Shown here: positions 7,296 to 14,601 of the stretch, one piece after another
Position numbering within the stretch: the first letter of the stretch is position 1
Layout of the letters: every line of letters starts with the position of its first letter
Source: Bacteroidota bacterium
Lineage (GTDB): Bacteria; Bacteroidota; Bacteroidia; Chitinophagales; Chitinophagaceae
NCBI GenBank assembly: GCA_026391115.1
Contig: JAPLER010000130.1
Coordinates: 1 to 21,054 of the forward strand
Reading direction: 5' to 3'
DNA: 21,054 bases
Notes under the pieces: generated by a model
What the model was told of the DNA's origin: nothing
Database searches by the model: none
What the model saw: only the letters and a program-made list of their open reading frames with translations
Program-made: the position numbers and the translations under genes

Positions 7296-8327
7296 TTAGT
7301 TCTTTTTAGGCTCTTCAACTTTTACTGGTGCTTGTGCAGGAGCAGGTGCTGTATCGCTAACATCTAATACTTCAATATCAAATATTAAACTAGAATTTGC
7401 AGGTATTTCCTGATTAGCTTGATCTCTATATGCCAATGCAGCTGGAATCAAAATTCTTCCTTTTGCACCTTTGCTAAAGTATTTTAAACCATCTTCAAAA
7501 CCTGGAATAGTGCCACCTTGTCCAAATACAACATCAATAGGTTCTTTATGTCTAGCATCAATACCCATATTAGCATCAAATACTTTTCCGTTTACTAAAT
7601 AGCCTCTATACATCACTTGTGCGTGTTTACCATCAACTGGTTTTGCACCTGTACCTTCTGTGGCAATTTCAACTAAAGTCCCTAATGGAGATTGCACTGT
7701 TTTAATGTTGTTTTTTAAAGCATACTCTTTTAGTTCAGTAACTTGTTTATCAAAAGCAGCTTTGTTTTTTGTTAAATAGTCTTTTAAGTCTTGAGCAGCT
7801 TTTTCCTTCATCTCTTTCATTTGTTTTTCCATTTCTTTCATTTGCAACTCTCTAGCTTTCACCATAGTTGCTTCTCTATCTGGCTTACAAGCAGTTTCAT
7901 TGGCATAAACTTTAACTACTTCAAGTTTGCCTTTAATGGTTTCTCCTTTAAGAAATAAAGGGTTGTACTCTAGTTTTTTCATTTTTACCAAAGTGTCAAT
8001 ACTCATTACAAATTCTGCTTTATCACCTTCGTGTAATTTAGGCAATAATTCGCTAAAGTCGTATGCATTAATTTTAGTAAAATCTAAAGGTAAAAACTCT
8101 GGTGTTTTTTTATAGGTGCTAAATAAAACACTATCTTTTTTGCCCACTTTAAATTCAATATTAAATTGAATCCATTCACCACTTCTTAATGTGTCTTTGC
8201 CCTTACCTCTTGTAATTTTATAGGCCATTCCACTTGCAGTTTTTTCGTATTTGCTACTGCATGCAGTAAGCATAATAATTGCAACAACTACAATTGCAAC
8301 TTTAATTTTTGTTAAGCTCTGTTTCAT
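7296..8327 (-). CDS. FKBP-type peptidyl-prolyl cis-trans isomerase lipoprotein
   Basis: A predicted periplasmic prolyl isomerase or chaperone anchored as a lipoprotein. The signal peptide ends in a lipobox, LTAC, with lipidated C23. Residues about 30-140 form a degenerate FKBP-like domain. A charged, coiled-coil-like helix rich in KEMEKQMKEMKEK spans about 155-205. The C-terminal FKBP domain (about 215-322) keeps the typical residues: Y240, the VFDAN motif at 249-253, F268, PGFEDGL at 275-281, and LAYRD with Y300. The tail after 325 is rich in proline and alanine. Its start overlaps the end of the upstream DHH gene by 26 bases, so the two are probably translated from one message. The substrate is unknown. 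Confidence 0.92.
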   Translation of the reverse strand: MKQSLTKIKVAIVVVAIIMLTACSSKYEKTASGMAYKITRGKGKDTLRSGEWIQFNIEFKVGKKDSVLFSTYKKTPEFLPLDFTKINAYDFSELLPKLHEGDKAEFVMSIDTLVKMKKLEYNPLFLKGETIKGKLEVVKVYANETACKPDREATMVKARELQMKEMEKQMKEMKEKAAQDLKDYLTKNKAAFDKQVTELKEYALKNNIKTVQSPLGTLVEIATEGTGAKPVDGKHAQVMYRGYLVNGKVFDANMGIDARHKEPIDVVFGQGGTIPGFEDGLKYFSKGAKGRILIPAALAYRDQANQEIPANSSLIFDIEVLDVSDTAPAPAQAPVKVEEPKKN

Positions 8328-9204
8328 ATTGTTTTATAACTGTTAAAAAATAATCGTATGTTTTTTCTAAACTATCGCTGCTTCTTCCACCAGCAGCCAT
8401 TTTATGTCCACCGCCTTCAAAATGTTTTCTTGCAAATTCATTTACATCAAATCCATCTTTGCTTCTAAAACTCCATTTTCTCTCTTCATCTCTATCTATT
8501 ACAATTGCAGCTAACTTAATACCAGTAATGCTTTGCAAGTAATTTACCAAACCTTCGGTATCGCCAGTTTTAATATCATACTTTTTTAAATCGTATTTAG
8601 GAATACACATTACAGCAGTGTTGTATTCATAGTAAACTTCCATTCTATTTAATAAAGCATTACCAATAAAACGTAATCTATTTTCTAAAAAACTATCAAA
8701 AATATTATCGTGTATTTTGGTGTGGTTAATTCCCAAATCTAAAAAAAAAGCCACCATTCTATGTACACTTGCTGTAGTACTAGAAAATCTAAATGAGCCA
8801 GTATCTGTCATTGTACCTGTATATAAACAAGTAGCAATATCTTTATTGATTAAAGATTGATGACCAGCAGCAACTATAAAATCATATATCATTTCGCAAG
8901 TACTACTTTTTGTTGTATTGCTTATGCCATAAACAAATGCATCTTCTTGTGGTTGTTGATGATGATCTATTAATACCTTGATGGCACTTGCACTGCTAAT
9001 ACTGGGTTCTAAATGTTTTATTCGAGAAAGTGTATTAAAATCTAAACAAAAAATAACAGTAGCTGCTGCAATAATTTCTTTTGCTTTATGTTGTTCTTTC
9101 TCAAAATCAATTACTTTATCTGCATCTGGCTCGGATTCAATTCGATATTCTACGTCTGGTATACCAGCATCTTGTGTTTCAGATAATTTAGGGGCTTTGG
9201 GCAA
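8302..9204 (-). CDS. nrnA: DHH-family phosphoesterase (NrnA-like), N-terminally truncated
   Basis: The family degrades oligoribonucleotides (nanoRNase) and pAp. Visible here are the aspartate of CLDFN (D55), the DHH triad D80-H81-H82 in LIDHHQQP, D134 in MTDTGSFRF and the C-terminal DHHA1 domain with GGGHKMAAGG (264-273). Missing is the family's first 65-70 residues, including motif I of the type THxxPDADAxGS, which supplies a metal-binding Asp. Homology appears to begin near DKVIDFEKEQ (about residue 29). The front reads instead LPKAPKLSETQDAGIPDVEY, and the only start available is TTG 9204, since the frame is closed by TAA at 9226-9228. The truncated product is unlikely to be fully active. 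It could be a pseudogene, a deletion product or an assembly chimera. Confidence 0.72.
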   Translation of the reverse strand: MPKAPKLSETQDAGIPDVEYRIESEPDADKVIDFEKEQHKAKEIIAAATVIFCLDFNTLSRIKHLEPSISSASAIKVLIDHHQQPQEDAFVYGISNTTKSSTCEMIYDFIVAAGHQSLINKDIATCLYTGTMTDTGSFRFSSTTASVHRMVAFFLDLGINHTKIHDNIFDSFLENRLRFIGNALLNRMEVYYEYNTAVMCIPKYDLKKYDIKTGDTEGLVNYLQSITGIKLAAIVIDRDEERKWSFRSKDGFDVNEFARKHFEGGGHKMAAGGRSSDSLEKTYDYFLTVIKQYETELNKN

Positions 9205-9239
9205 TTGCCAATTAGTAATTAGAAATTAGTAGTTAATTG
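9199..9239. repeat. Palindrome plus 7-bp repeats at the broken nrnA 5' end
   Basis: GGCAATTGCC (9200-9209) is a perfect 10-bp palindrome. It is followed by three 7-bp units AATTAGT, AATTAGA, AATTAGT (9210-9230) and then AGTTAATT. The stop that closes the nrnA frame upstream lies inside the repeat and the TTG start lies inside the palindrome. This marks the likely junction where the normal nrnA front was lost. Confidence 0.6.
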
Positions 9240-9282
9240 AAATGATAGTAGTAATAAAATATGTATTTAACTTAACAAAATA

Positions 9283-9315
9283 TTAGCCAATGTTTCCAAC
9301 GTTACCATTGGCTAA
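9283..9315 (-). terminator. Hairpin, possible second terminator downstream of lptD
   Basis: TTAGCCAATG (9283-9292) and CATTGGCTAA (9306-9315) form a perfect 10-bp stem with a 13-base loop. On the minus strand the stem is followed by TATTTTGTT, a poor U-tract, so the call is tentative. Confidence 0.4.
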
Positions 9316-9372
9316 CTTTTATAATAAATGTTGCTAAGGGAGGTTAAAGTATCTGATAATTTATAGAATGTT

Positions 9373-9405
9373 TGAAAAAGAGGGGCTGTGTAGAAACACT
9401 ACCCC
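9373..9405 (-). terminator. Probable terminator of lptD
   Basis: On the minus strand GGGG, a 2x2 interruption and GTGT close a TTCT tetraloop against ACAC and CCCC (9382-9405). The stem is followed by TCTTTTTC (9374-9381). It lies about 160 bases after the lptD stop. The plus strand also has a short T-tract after the stem. Confidence 0.5.
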
Positions 9406-9567
9406 GTTTTTAAAATCCAATATCCTATGAAAAACCGAAACGAAATAAGGTCTTGTATTGTAGTAATAAATACTGTGAATAATTATTCAAAACCAATTAT
9501 TTAGCAACTGATTTTGTGAATAAAAAAATCACTTAGTTATAAAAAGATTGTTTAGGATACAAATGCT

Positions 9568-10257
9568 CTAATTGCTAAACTGCCTTGTTCTGTTGATCTT
9601 CAAATCTCTTAACATACCACTTTTGGGGCTAATTGTAATACTAAACGAACGCAAAACATTTATTGGTGTAACATTAATACTCAATTGCCAGCAATGCATT
9701 TCTCTGGATACAAAAAAGTTAAGTTGTTGTAGCTTACTTGTTGTAAAATCATAATAACCAGTTGCACCCATTTTCCATTTTGGGCTAAGGTTAAAGTCTC
9801 CATTAAAACTCATACTACTATTAGAGTTGGTTTCAAAACCACTATAATCTTTTTTGGGTACACGTGTAAAGTTTAAAGAATAGCTAAGACTTAAAGTCCA
9901 AGGTATATTAAAATCAGTAAACTCTGCCGGGTTACTTCTTGCATATTCCACCTGTCTTTGCTGTTCATCAGGCGTCATAAACGGGTCATTAGGATTTGTT
10001 TTCTGATTGGCTTTTTGGGTATCTGTTGGTTTGCTTTTAAGTTGTGTACTTATAGCAACATTGCCACCTGTTATTCTACCCAAACTAAATTTATCATTAT
10101 GCCACATTAATGTCTTTTTTAAATTACCTGCACTGTCTGTGTTATAAGGATTAAGAACTGCACCAGCTGATATATTTATTTTTTCAAATAAATTGGTTGC
10201 CAGCCTCATACTAAATGGTTGCAAAGCAAAACTATCTGCTGCAAGATTGTATGAACT
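9568..10257 (-). pseudogene. lptD: C-terminal part of LptD, separated by an in-frame stop
   Basis: These 229 codons continue directly, in the same frame, from the TAA at 10258-10260. They begin SSYNLAADSFALQPFSMR, which is what an LptD barrel would show next, and run to the natural end with LSLSYSLNF, MSFNGDFNLSPKWKMGATGYYDFTT and a final SPKSGMLRDLKINRTRQFSN segment typical of Bacteroidota LptD. The only internal start is TTG 10224, in the middle of a strand and without an SD, so independent translation is unlikely. The segment supplies the last strands needed to close the barrel. It shows no other damage, which suggests the stop is recent or is a sequence error. Confidence 0.8.
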
Positions 10258-12255
10258 TTAAATATTAAATACATCTAATAACCTTACTTTCTTTGTTTTT
10301 TTGCCACTAGTATCCGTTTTATCCTTCACTTTCATTTCTACTAAATTATCAATACCAAATGAAATGCTACCTTGTGTAGAAACAAAATCTACTCTACCGC
10401 CTGTTACTCTATCTATATTCACTTTTCTGCCAGTAGTATCTATTTGTACACTATATAAATAACTTGAAATAACATCTGGTGTATAATTAAATCCAATACT
10501 AGGGCGAATTTCGTGGCGAATAGATTTAATACTTTTTGAATGTTTAAAAAGATATGTACCAAAAATTCTGGTGCTTAACGATAAACCAAAACCAGTTGTA
10601 GGCCTACGAACAAATTGTTTTGAAATAGATGAGTCAATTTTCTTTGTGTTGTTATTCCATTTTCTTACAAAACTTCTATCGTACCAATTTTCATTGTATG
10701 ATATAGATGGAGAAATTGTAATTGGCCCTAACGATGGTAAGGCAATAGAAATAGGAATATTATGCGTAGCATTCCACTGCATTGTATCTAATAAATGAGT
10801 TATACTAATGGCACTATCGTAAAAGCCAATATTGTTACTAAAACTACCACCATAGCCAACGCCAATGTTCTCATACCATTTTGTTTTACCCACTTTTTCT
10901 TTCTTTTGAAATGGATAAAAAGTAACTACATTAAAACTTACAGTAGGCAATTGTAAACTTACACTTCTGTCTGTTGCATTTTGATTGTGATTGATGTTGA
11001 GCGATAAATTAGATTTTCCATTAAAATTTTTGCTGTAACTAATGCTTGAGTTAATCCTGTTATTAAAATTAACGTAGGGATTATTTAATACAGTTCTATT
11101 AAACTTGGTACTACCAAAATGTACGTTAGCACCAAAAGTTGTTCCTGGCCTTGCTTTGCTGTCTCTATTATGATTCCAGGTTACATCAAAAGTTTTAGTA
11201 CCGGTAAATTCTTCTTTTGTGCCAGTAGATCTGTTTAATGCCTTTGTATTTTGTACAGTAATATTCATCATTCCATTGTACTTGTAACGTACAATATATT
11301 TTGGATTTACATTTACACTCCACCCACCATAACTGTATAAATTAGTTCTTAACGTTACGTCAAAATGATCGTTCAATACTTTATAATAGCCTAATCCTTC
11401 CAATCCAATTCCATAATCTTCGCTTGTGGTAAATTGTGGAGCCAACACACCTGAATGTCTTCCTCTGTTTAATGGATAAATACCAAAAGGAATTCCAATA
11501 GGCATTGGCACGCCTTCAAACTCAGGAAATGCAGGACCGCTTACTGCCAACTTGTTATTGATCATCTTCATTTTGTTGGTTCTAAAAGCAAAATGTGGTG
11601 TATCTAAATTACAAGTTGTAAATCTGGCTTTATAGCCATAAAAAGAATTTGAATCAACTTTTTTTAGTATTTGTGCATTTACAAAAAGCTCTCCTTCGGT
11701 ATAGTAAGCATTAACTGTTCTTCCTTTTTGGGTTTTAAAACTATACTCCAATGTATCTGCATAGGTAGTATTTTCTCCATCCTGCATTTTGGCTTTATTT
11801 AATGGATTTTTTGTACTATCCATTGCACCAAAAGCTCTTACTGTTTGCTTGCTACCATTGTATTGTATAGTATTGGCGTCAAGGTCAATTGTAGAATATT
11901 TTACATTACTTTTGCCATATAAAAAAAATTCTCTTGTTGCCATAATTAAAACACCAGAATCTTGTGCTTTATATTTTACAGGAGCGTCTAGTGAGTCTTT
12001 AGAAAGTTTTAAACTATCAATAGAATTAATTTGTTTAATGCCAAGTTGTTTTTTGGTGCTATCTTCTACCAGATTATTTGCTAATGTTATTGCTGAATTT
12101 TGATTTGTAACTACTTGCTTATTTTCTAAAAGTTTTGTTAATTTTTTCTCGGCTTGCTTCTTTTGTGAAAAAGATTGGTTTAATTGCAGCACAAATACAA
12201 CAAATGTTATCATTGCTATAATACCAACCCTATATTTTACGTTATGTGTAGGCAC
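10258..12255 (-). CDS. lptD: LPS-assembly protein LptD, N-terminal part ending at a premature TAA
   Basis: LptD is the outer-membrane barrel that inserts lipopolysaccharide into the outer leaflet. Residues 1-31 form a signal peptide with a KYR n-region. An OstA-like beta-jellyroll follows at about 90-240, with the substrate-like DGENTTYADTLEYSFKTQKGR and the YKARFTTCNLDTPHFAFRTNKMK segment. The barrel starts at about 250 (GVPMPIGIPFGIYPLNRGRHSGVLAPQF). Translation stops after LLDVFNI at codon 666. The full frame to 9568 would give 895 residues, a normal size. The start is GTG 12255; a promoter just upstream supports it, and the later ATG 12213 would lose the basic n-region. The gene is divergent from the amidase gene. 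Confidence 0.85.
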   Translation of the reverse strand: MPTHNVKYRVGIIAMITFVVFVLQLNQSFSQKKQAEKKLTKLLENKQVVTNQNSAITLANNLVEDSTKKQLGIKQINSIDSLKLSKDSLDAPVKYKAQDSGVLIMATREFFLYGKSNVKYSTIDLDANTIQYNGSKQTVRAFGAMDSTKNPLNKAKMQDGENTTYADTLEYSFKTQKGRTVNAYYTEGELFVNAQILKKVDSNSFYGYKARFTTCNLDTPHFAFRTNKMKMINNKLAVSGPAFPEFEGVPMPIGIPFGIYPLNRGRHSGVLAPQFTTSEDYGIGLEGLGYYKVLNDHFDVTLRTNLYSYGGWSVNVNPKYIVRYKYNGMMNITVQNTKALNRSTGTKEEFTGTKTFDVTWNHNRDSKARPGTTFGANVHFGSTKFNRTVLNNPYVNFNNRINSSISYSKNFNGKSNLSLNINHNQNATDRSVSLQLPTVSFNVVTFYPFQKKEKVGKTKWYENIGVGYGGSFSNNIGFYDSAISITHLLDTMQWNATHNIPISIALPSLGPITISPSISYNENWYDRSFVRKWNNNTKKIDSSISKQFVRRPTTGFGLSLSTRIFGTYLFKHSKSIKSIRHEIRPSIGFNYTPDVISSYLYSVQIDTTGRKVNIDRVTGGRVDFVSTQGSISFGIDNLVEMKVKDKTDTSGKKTKKVRLLDVFNI

Positions 12256-12275
12256 AAGTCTATTTCTAAGTATTA

Positions 12276-12304
12276 CAAAAATATAGGCATAAAGTTCACA
12301 GCAA
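12276..12304 (-). promoter_or_regulatory. Promoter of lptD
   Basis: On the minus strand TTG (12304-12302) is followed after 18 bases by TATTTTTG (12283-12276), an exact TAnnTTTG box. Transcription would begin about 14 bases before GTG 12255. Confidence 0.55.
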
Positions 12305-12345
12305 TTTTTAGAAACAATTTTTAACTTTTTTATAGGAATTTAACT

Positions 12346-13266
12346 ATGACGCTTTTCAATAAAATATTATCATTTACTACACTAAGTTTGTTAATGTGCA
12401 TTGCTGCTACCCATACAAAAAAAAGTACTGGTAATGTCAAACAAAAACAAGGAGTAAAGCGTGTAGTAATAGATGCTGGACATGGAGGTGTAGATATTGG
12501 AGCTAGAGGTAGTTATTCTAACGAAAAAACGATTTCGTTACAAGTTGCGTTAAAGTTAGAACAAGAAATAAAAAAGCAAATGCCTGATGTGGAAGTGTAT
12601 ATGACAAGAACCACAGACATTTTTGATAACCCAAAAGTAAAAGCCAATAAAGCCAATGCTGCTAAGGGAGATTTATTTATTGCCATACACTGCAACGATG
12701 CTGGTCCAATAAGACACAGCGAGTTTGTAGGTTATAAAACTGTAAAATATAAAAAGGGTAAAAAATGGAAAACACGCCAGGAAAAACAATATAGAACTTA
12801 TACCACACCCAACCCAGCTAAAGGCACTGAAACATTTATTTGGGGAGTTGGAAAAAATGAACAAAAAGCACAAGCACTTAGAGATTTTGATGAAAGTGTA
12901 AATGACTCAACCATTGCAGAGGAAAATAAAAAAATGAACGACCCAGAGCAAATTGCTATGGTTAGTTTAAAAATGAGCCAATATGCCGAACGTAGCAGAA
13001 ACCTGGCTTTTAGTGTGCAAGATGAGTTTGTAAAAGTAGGCAGGGTAAGTAGAGAAGCTAAACAAAGACAAGTAGGCATTTGGGTATTACAAGCAGTTGC
13101 TATGCCTGCAATACTTGTAGAGCTTGGTTTTATTAGTAATCCAGAAGAAGAAGAATATTTGAATAGCGAAAAAGGACAAAATGAATTAAGTGAATGTATT
13201 GCCAGAGCTGTAAGAGCTTATAAAGCTAATATTGAAAATAAAATGAGTAGTAACGGCGGTAAGTAA
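12346..13266 (+). CDS. N-acetylmuramoyl-L-alanine amidase (Amidase_3)
   Basis: A zinc amidase that cuts the amide bond between MurNAc and the stem peptide during cell separation and peptidoglycan turnover. The protein is 306 residues. Residues 1 to about 22 are a signal peptide, so it acts in the periplasm; there is no convincing lipobox. The Amidase_3 domain runs from VVIDAGHGG to the end, with zinc ligands H46 in DAGHGG, E60 in SNEKTISL and H115 in IAIHCND, and the catalytic glutamate E259 in VELGFISN. An extra charged segment of about 60-80 residues between H115 and E259 (GTETFIWG, then NEQKAQALRDFDE) is typical of Bacteroidota forms and may gate the active site. It is divergent from lptD across 90 bases and ends at a strong terminator. 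Confidence 0.93.
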   Translation: MTLFNKILSFTTLSLLMCIAATHTKKSTGNVKQKQGVKRVVIDAGHGGVDIGARGSYSNEKTISLQVALKLEQEIKKQMPDVEVYMTRTTDIFDNPKVKANKANAAKGDLFIAIHCNDAGPIRHSEFVGYKTVKYKKGKKWKTRQEKQYRTYTTPNPAKGTETFIWGVGKNEQKAQALRDFDESVNDSTIAEENKKMNDPEQIAMVSLKMSQYAERSRNLAFSVQDEFVKVGRVSREAKQRQVGIWVLQAVAMPAILVELGFISNPEEEEYLNSEKGQNELSECIARAVRAYKANIENKMSSNGGK

Positions 13267-13288
13267 TTTTTGCTATTTAGAAAAATAA

Positions 13289-13317
13289 AAAAGCACTGAC
13301 AAGTCAGTGCTTTTTTA
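13289..13317. terminator. Bidirectional terminator between amidase and deacetylase genes
   Basis: AAGCACTGAC (13291-13300) and GTCAGTGCTT (13303-13312) form a near-perfect stem with a two-base loop, flanked by A and T runs on both sides. The stop codon of the convergent minus-strand gene (13318-13320) touches it. Confidence 0.88.
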
Positions 13318-14592
13318 TTAATTAATTAGTTGCAAAAAATCAGTATAAGCCTCTCTCCATTGCTGCCATTGAGGTTGTGTTGCCAAAAAATGATTGTGCA
13401 TTATAAAAGCAAAATCTCCATCTACACTTTTTACAGTATTGTAATAATGCAACATTTCTTGTACAGCTTTTTCTGGGCTAAGAGTTTGCTCAAAAATGCT
13501 ATTACTATCCATATAACAGAATGGATAAAGTAGTAAGTTGGTTGTTTTTTCTTCGTTTAAATTGTACCAAAAAAATGGTTTACAATAACTAGCTCTAAAA
13601 CCATTACTTGTGCCATAGCCCATAGTATAATCTGCTGTAATATCTAGTTTAATTAATATTTCAAAGGTTTTTGGAAAACCAAGTTGCAAATAATGTTGGC
13701 GGGAGTTGCTAATGTTTTGATAAGAAGCTGAAGCAAGGAATTCAATCTCTTTTTTTAAAATATTACAATTGCTATTACTTACATAAGAAGGGTGGATGCC
13801 AATTTTATTTTGCTTGGAAAGTTTTTTTATTAACCCTAACATTCCTTTGCTATTGTAAATGGCATTCTTATCGTACTTGCTGCGTTGCATAGCCACAAGA
13901 AAAAAATAAATGGGTTGTAGCTGGTATTTTTTATGCAAAATTTCCAACCAATCAAATTCGTTATAAGGGTCTTTTCTGTTATTGAGCAATACATTTAGTC
14001 TTTCAAAAAAGCTACCTCTTTGGTGAACAATATCTTTTATAAAGCCACCTAAATTTCTTATGAAGGAATGATGTTTATAAGCAAATGCAATATCAATATC
14101 ATAAGTTGGAACAATAGAAAATGTTGAATGTTGAATGTTGAATGTTGAATGATTTTCTAATGCTTTCAGCCACAAATTAATTAATGGCAAATGCAAAAAA
14201 TTGTTTTTAAAAGCAATGCTATTTTCGTGATGATAATTACCATAAGCATCGGTTTTAAAATTGGTAGTATATTCTTCGTATCTACTTAATAAATAAAAAC
14301 TAGCACTTAAAATATCGAATGGAATATCGCCATTGGTTTTAAAAATAACTGTTACACCATTCCAATCAAAACAAGTAATATCAGCATTTTCAATGCCTTT
14401 TTGCTCTAGCAAACCATAAGGCTTAATCCACAAACTTTCATCATCTAATTTGGTAGTTGAGTAATTTATTTTTTGTAATGATGAGTTTATAAAACGATGC
14501 ACATCTTTTGTAATAATCACATCTCTACCTAAAATAGTTTTTGCTATATAGTCTAGCCTTGGTGTAATATGTTGTGCAAAAACTATTGTCAT
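13318..14592 (-). CDS. Polysaccharide deacetylase-like protein
   Basis: This 424-residue protein resembles the Bacteroidota polysaccharide deacetylase-like family with an N-terminal extra domain. Residues 1 to about 145 form that domain (FDILSASFYLLSRYEEY). A NodB-like catalytic region starts at PTYDIDIAFAY (162-172), whose aspartates match the first deacetylase motif. IGIHPSY (264-270) matches the metal-binding His motif, and LDITADYTMGYGTSNGFRA (316-334) fits the later core. No signal peptide is seen, so it is probably cytoplasmic. The substrate is unknown. The gene follows the GSCFA gene by nine bases and is likely in one operon with it. A 7-bp tandem repeat lies in the coding sequence just before the catalytic domain. 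Confidence 0.75.
   Translation of the reverse strand: MTIVFAQHITPRLDYIAKTILGRDVIITKDVHRFINSSLQKINYSTTKLDDESLWIKPYGLLEQKGIENADITCFDWNGVTVIFKTNGDIPFDILSASFYLLSRYEEYTTNFKTDAYGNYHHENSIAFKNNFLHLPLINLWLKALENHSTFNIQHSTFSIVPTYDIDIAFAYKHHSFIRNLGGFIKDIVHQRGSFFERLNVLLNNRKDPYNEFDWLEILHKKYQLQPIYFFLVAMQRSKYDKNAIYNSKGMLGLIKKLSKQNKIGIHPSYVSNSNCNILKKEIEFLASASYQNISNSRQHYLQLGFPKTFEILIKLDITADYTMGYGTSNGFRASYCKPFFWYNLNEEKTTNLLLYPFCYMDSNSIFEQTLSPEKAVQEMLHYYNTVKSVDGDFAFIMHNHFLATQPQWQQWREAYTDFLQLIN
14120..14151. repeat. Tandem 7-bp repeat AATGTTG inside a coding sequence
   Basis: Four exact copies of AATGTTG (14120-14147) plus four bases of a fifth. On the coding strand it encodes HSTFNIQHSTFSI (residues 148-160), in which two related heptapeptides arise because three units equal 21 bases. 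A change of one unit would shift the frame. Confidence 0.9.
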
Positions 14593-14601
14593 TATTGTGT
14601 T

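Larger units (their letters stand above)
9205..9567. other. Gene-free interval between nrnA and lptD
   Basis: 363 bases with no credible coding frame and no trace of the missing nrnA N-terminus or its THxxPDADA motif. It holds the 7-bp repeats next to nrnA and two hairpins listed separately. Nothing else is recognisable. Confidence 0.6.

Noticed and set aside
9382..9405. GGGGCTGTGTAGAAAC looked like the terminal repeat of an insertion sequence
   Set aside because: No transposase remnant or second end is present, and the stretch folds as a terminator downstream of lptD.
12513..13079. Minus-strand frames opposite the amidase
   Set aside because: They are shadows of a well-supported gene and show no family features.
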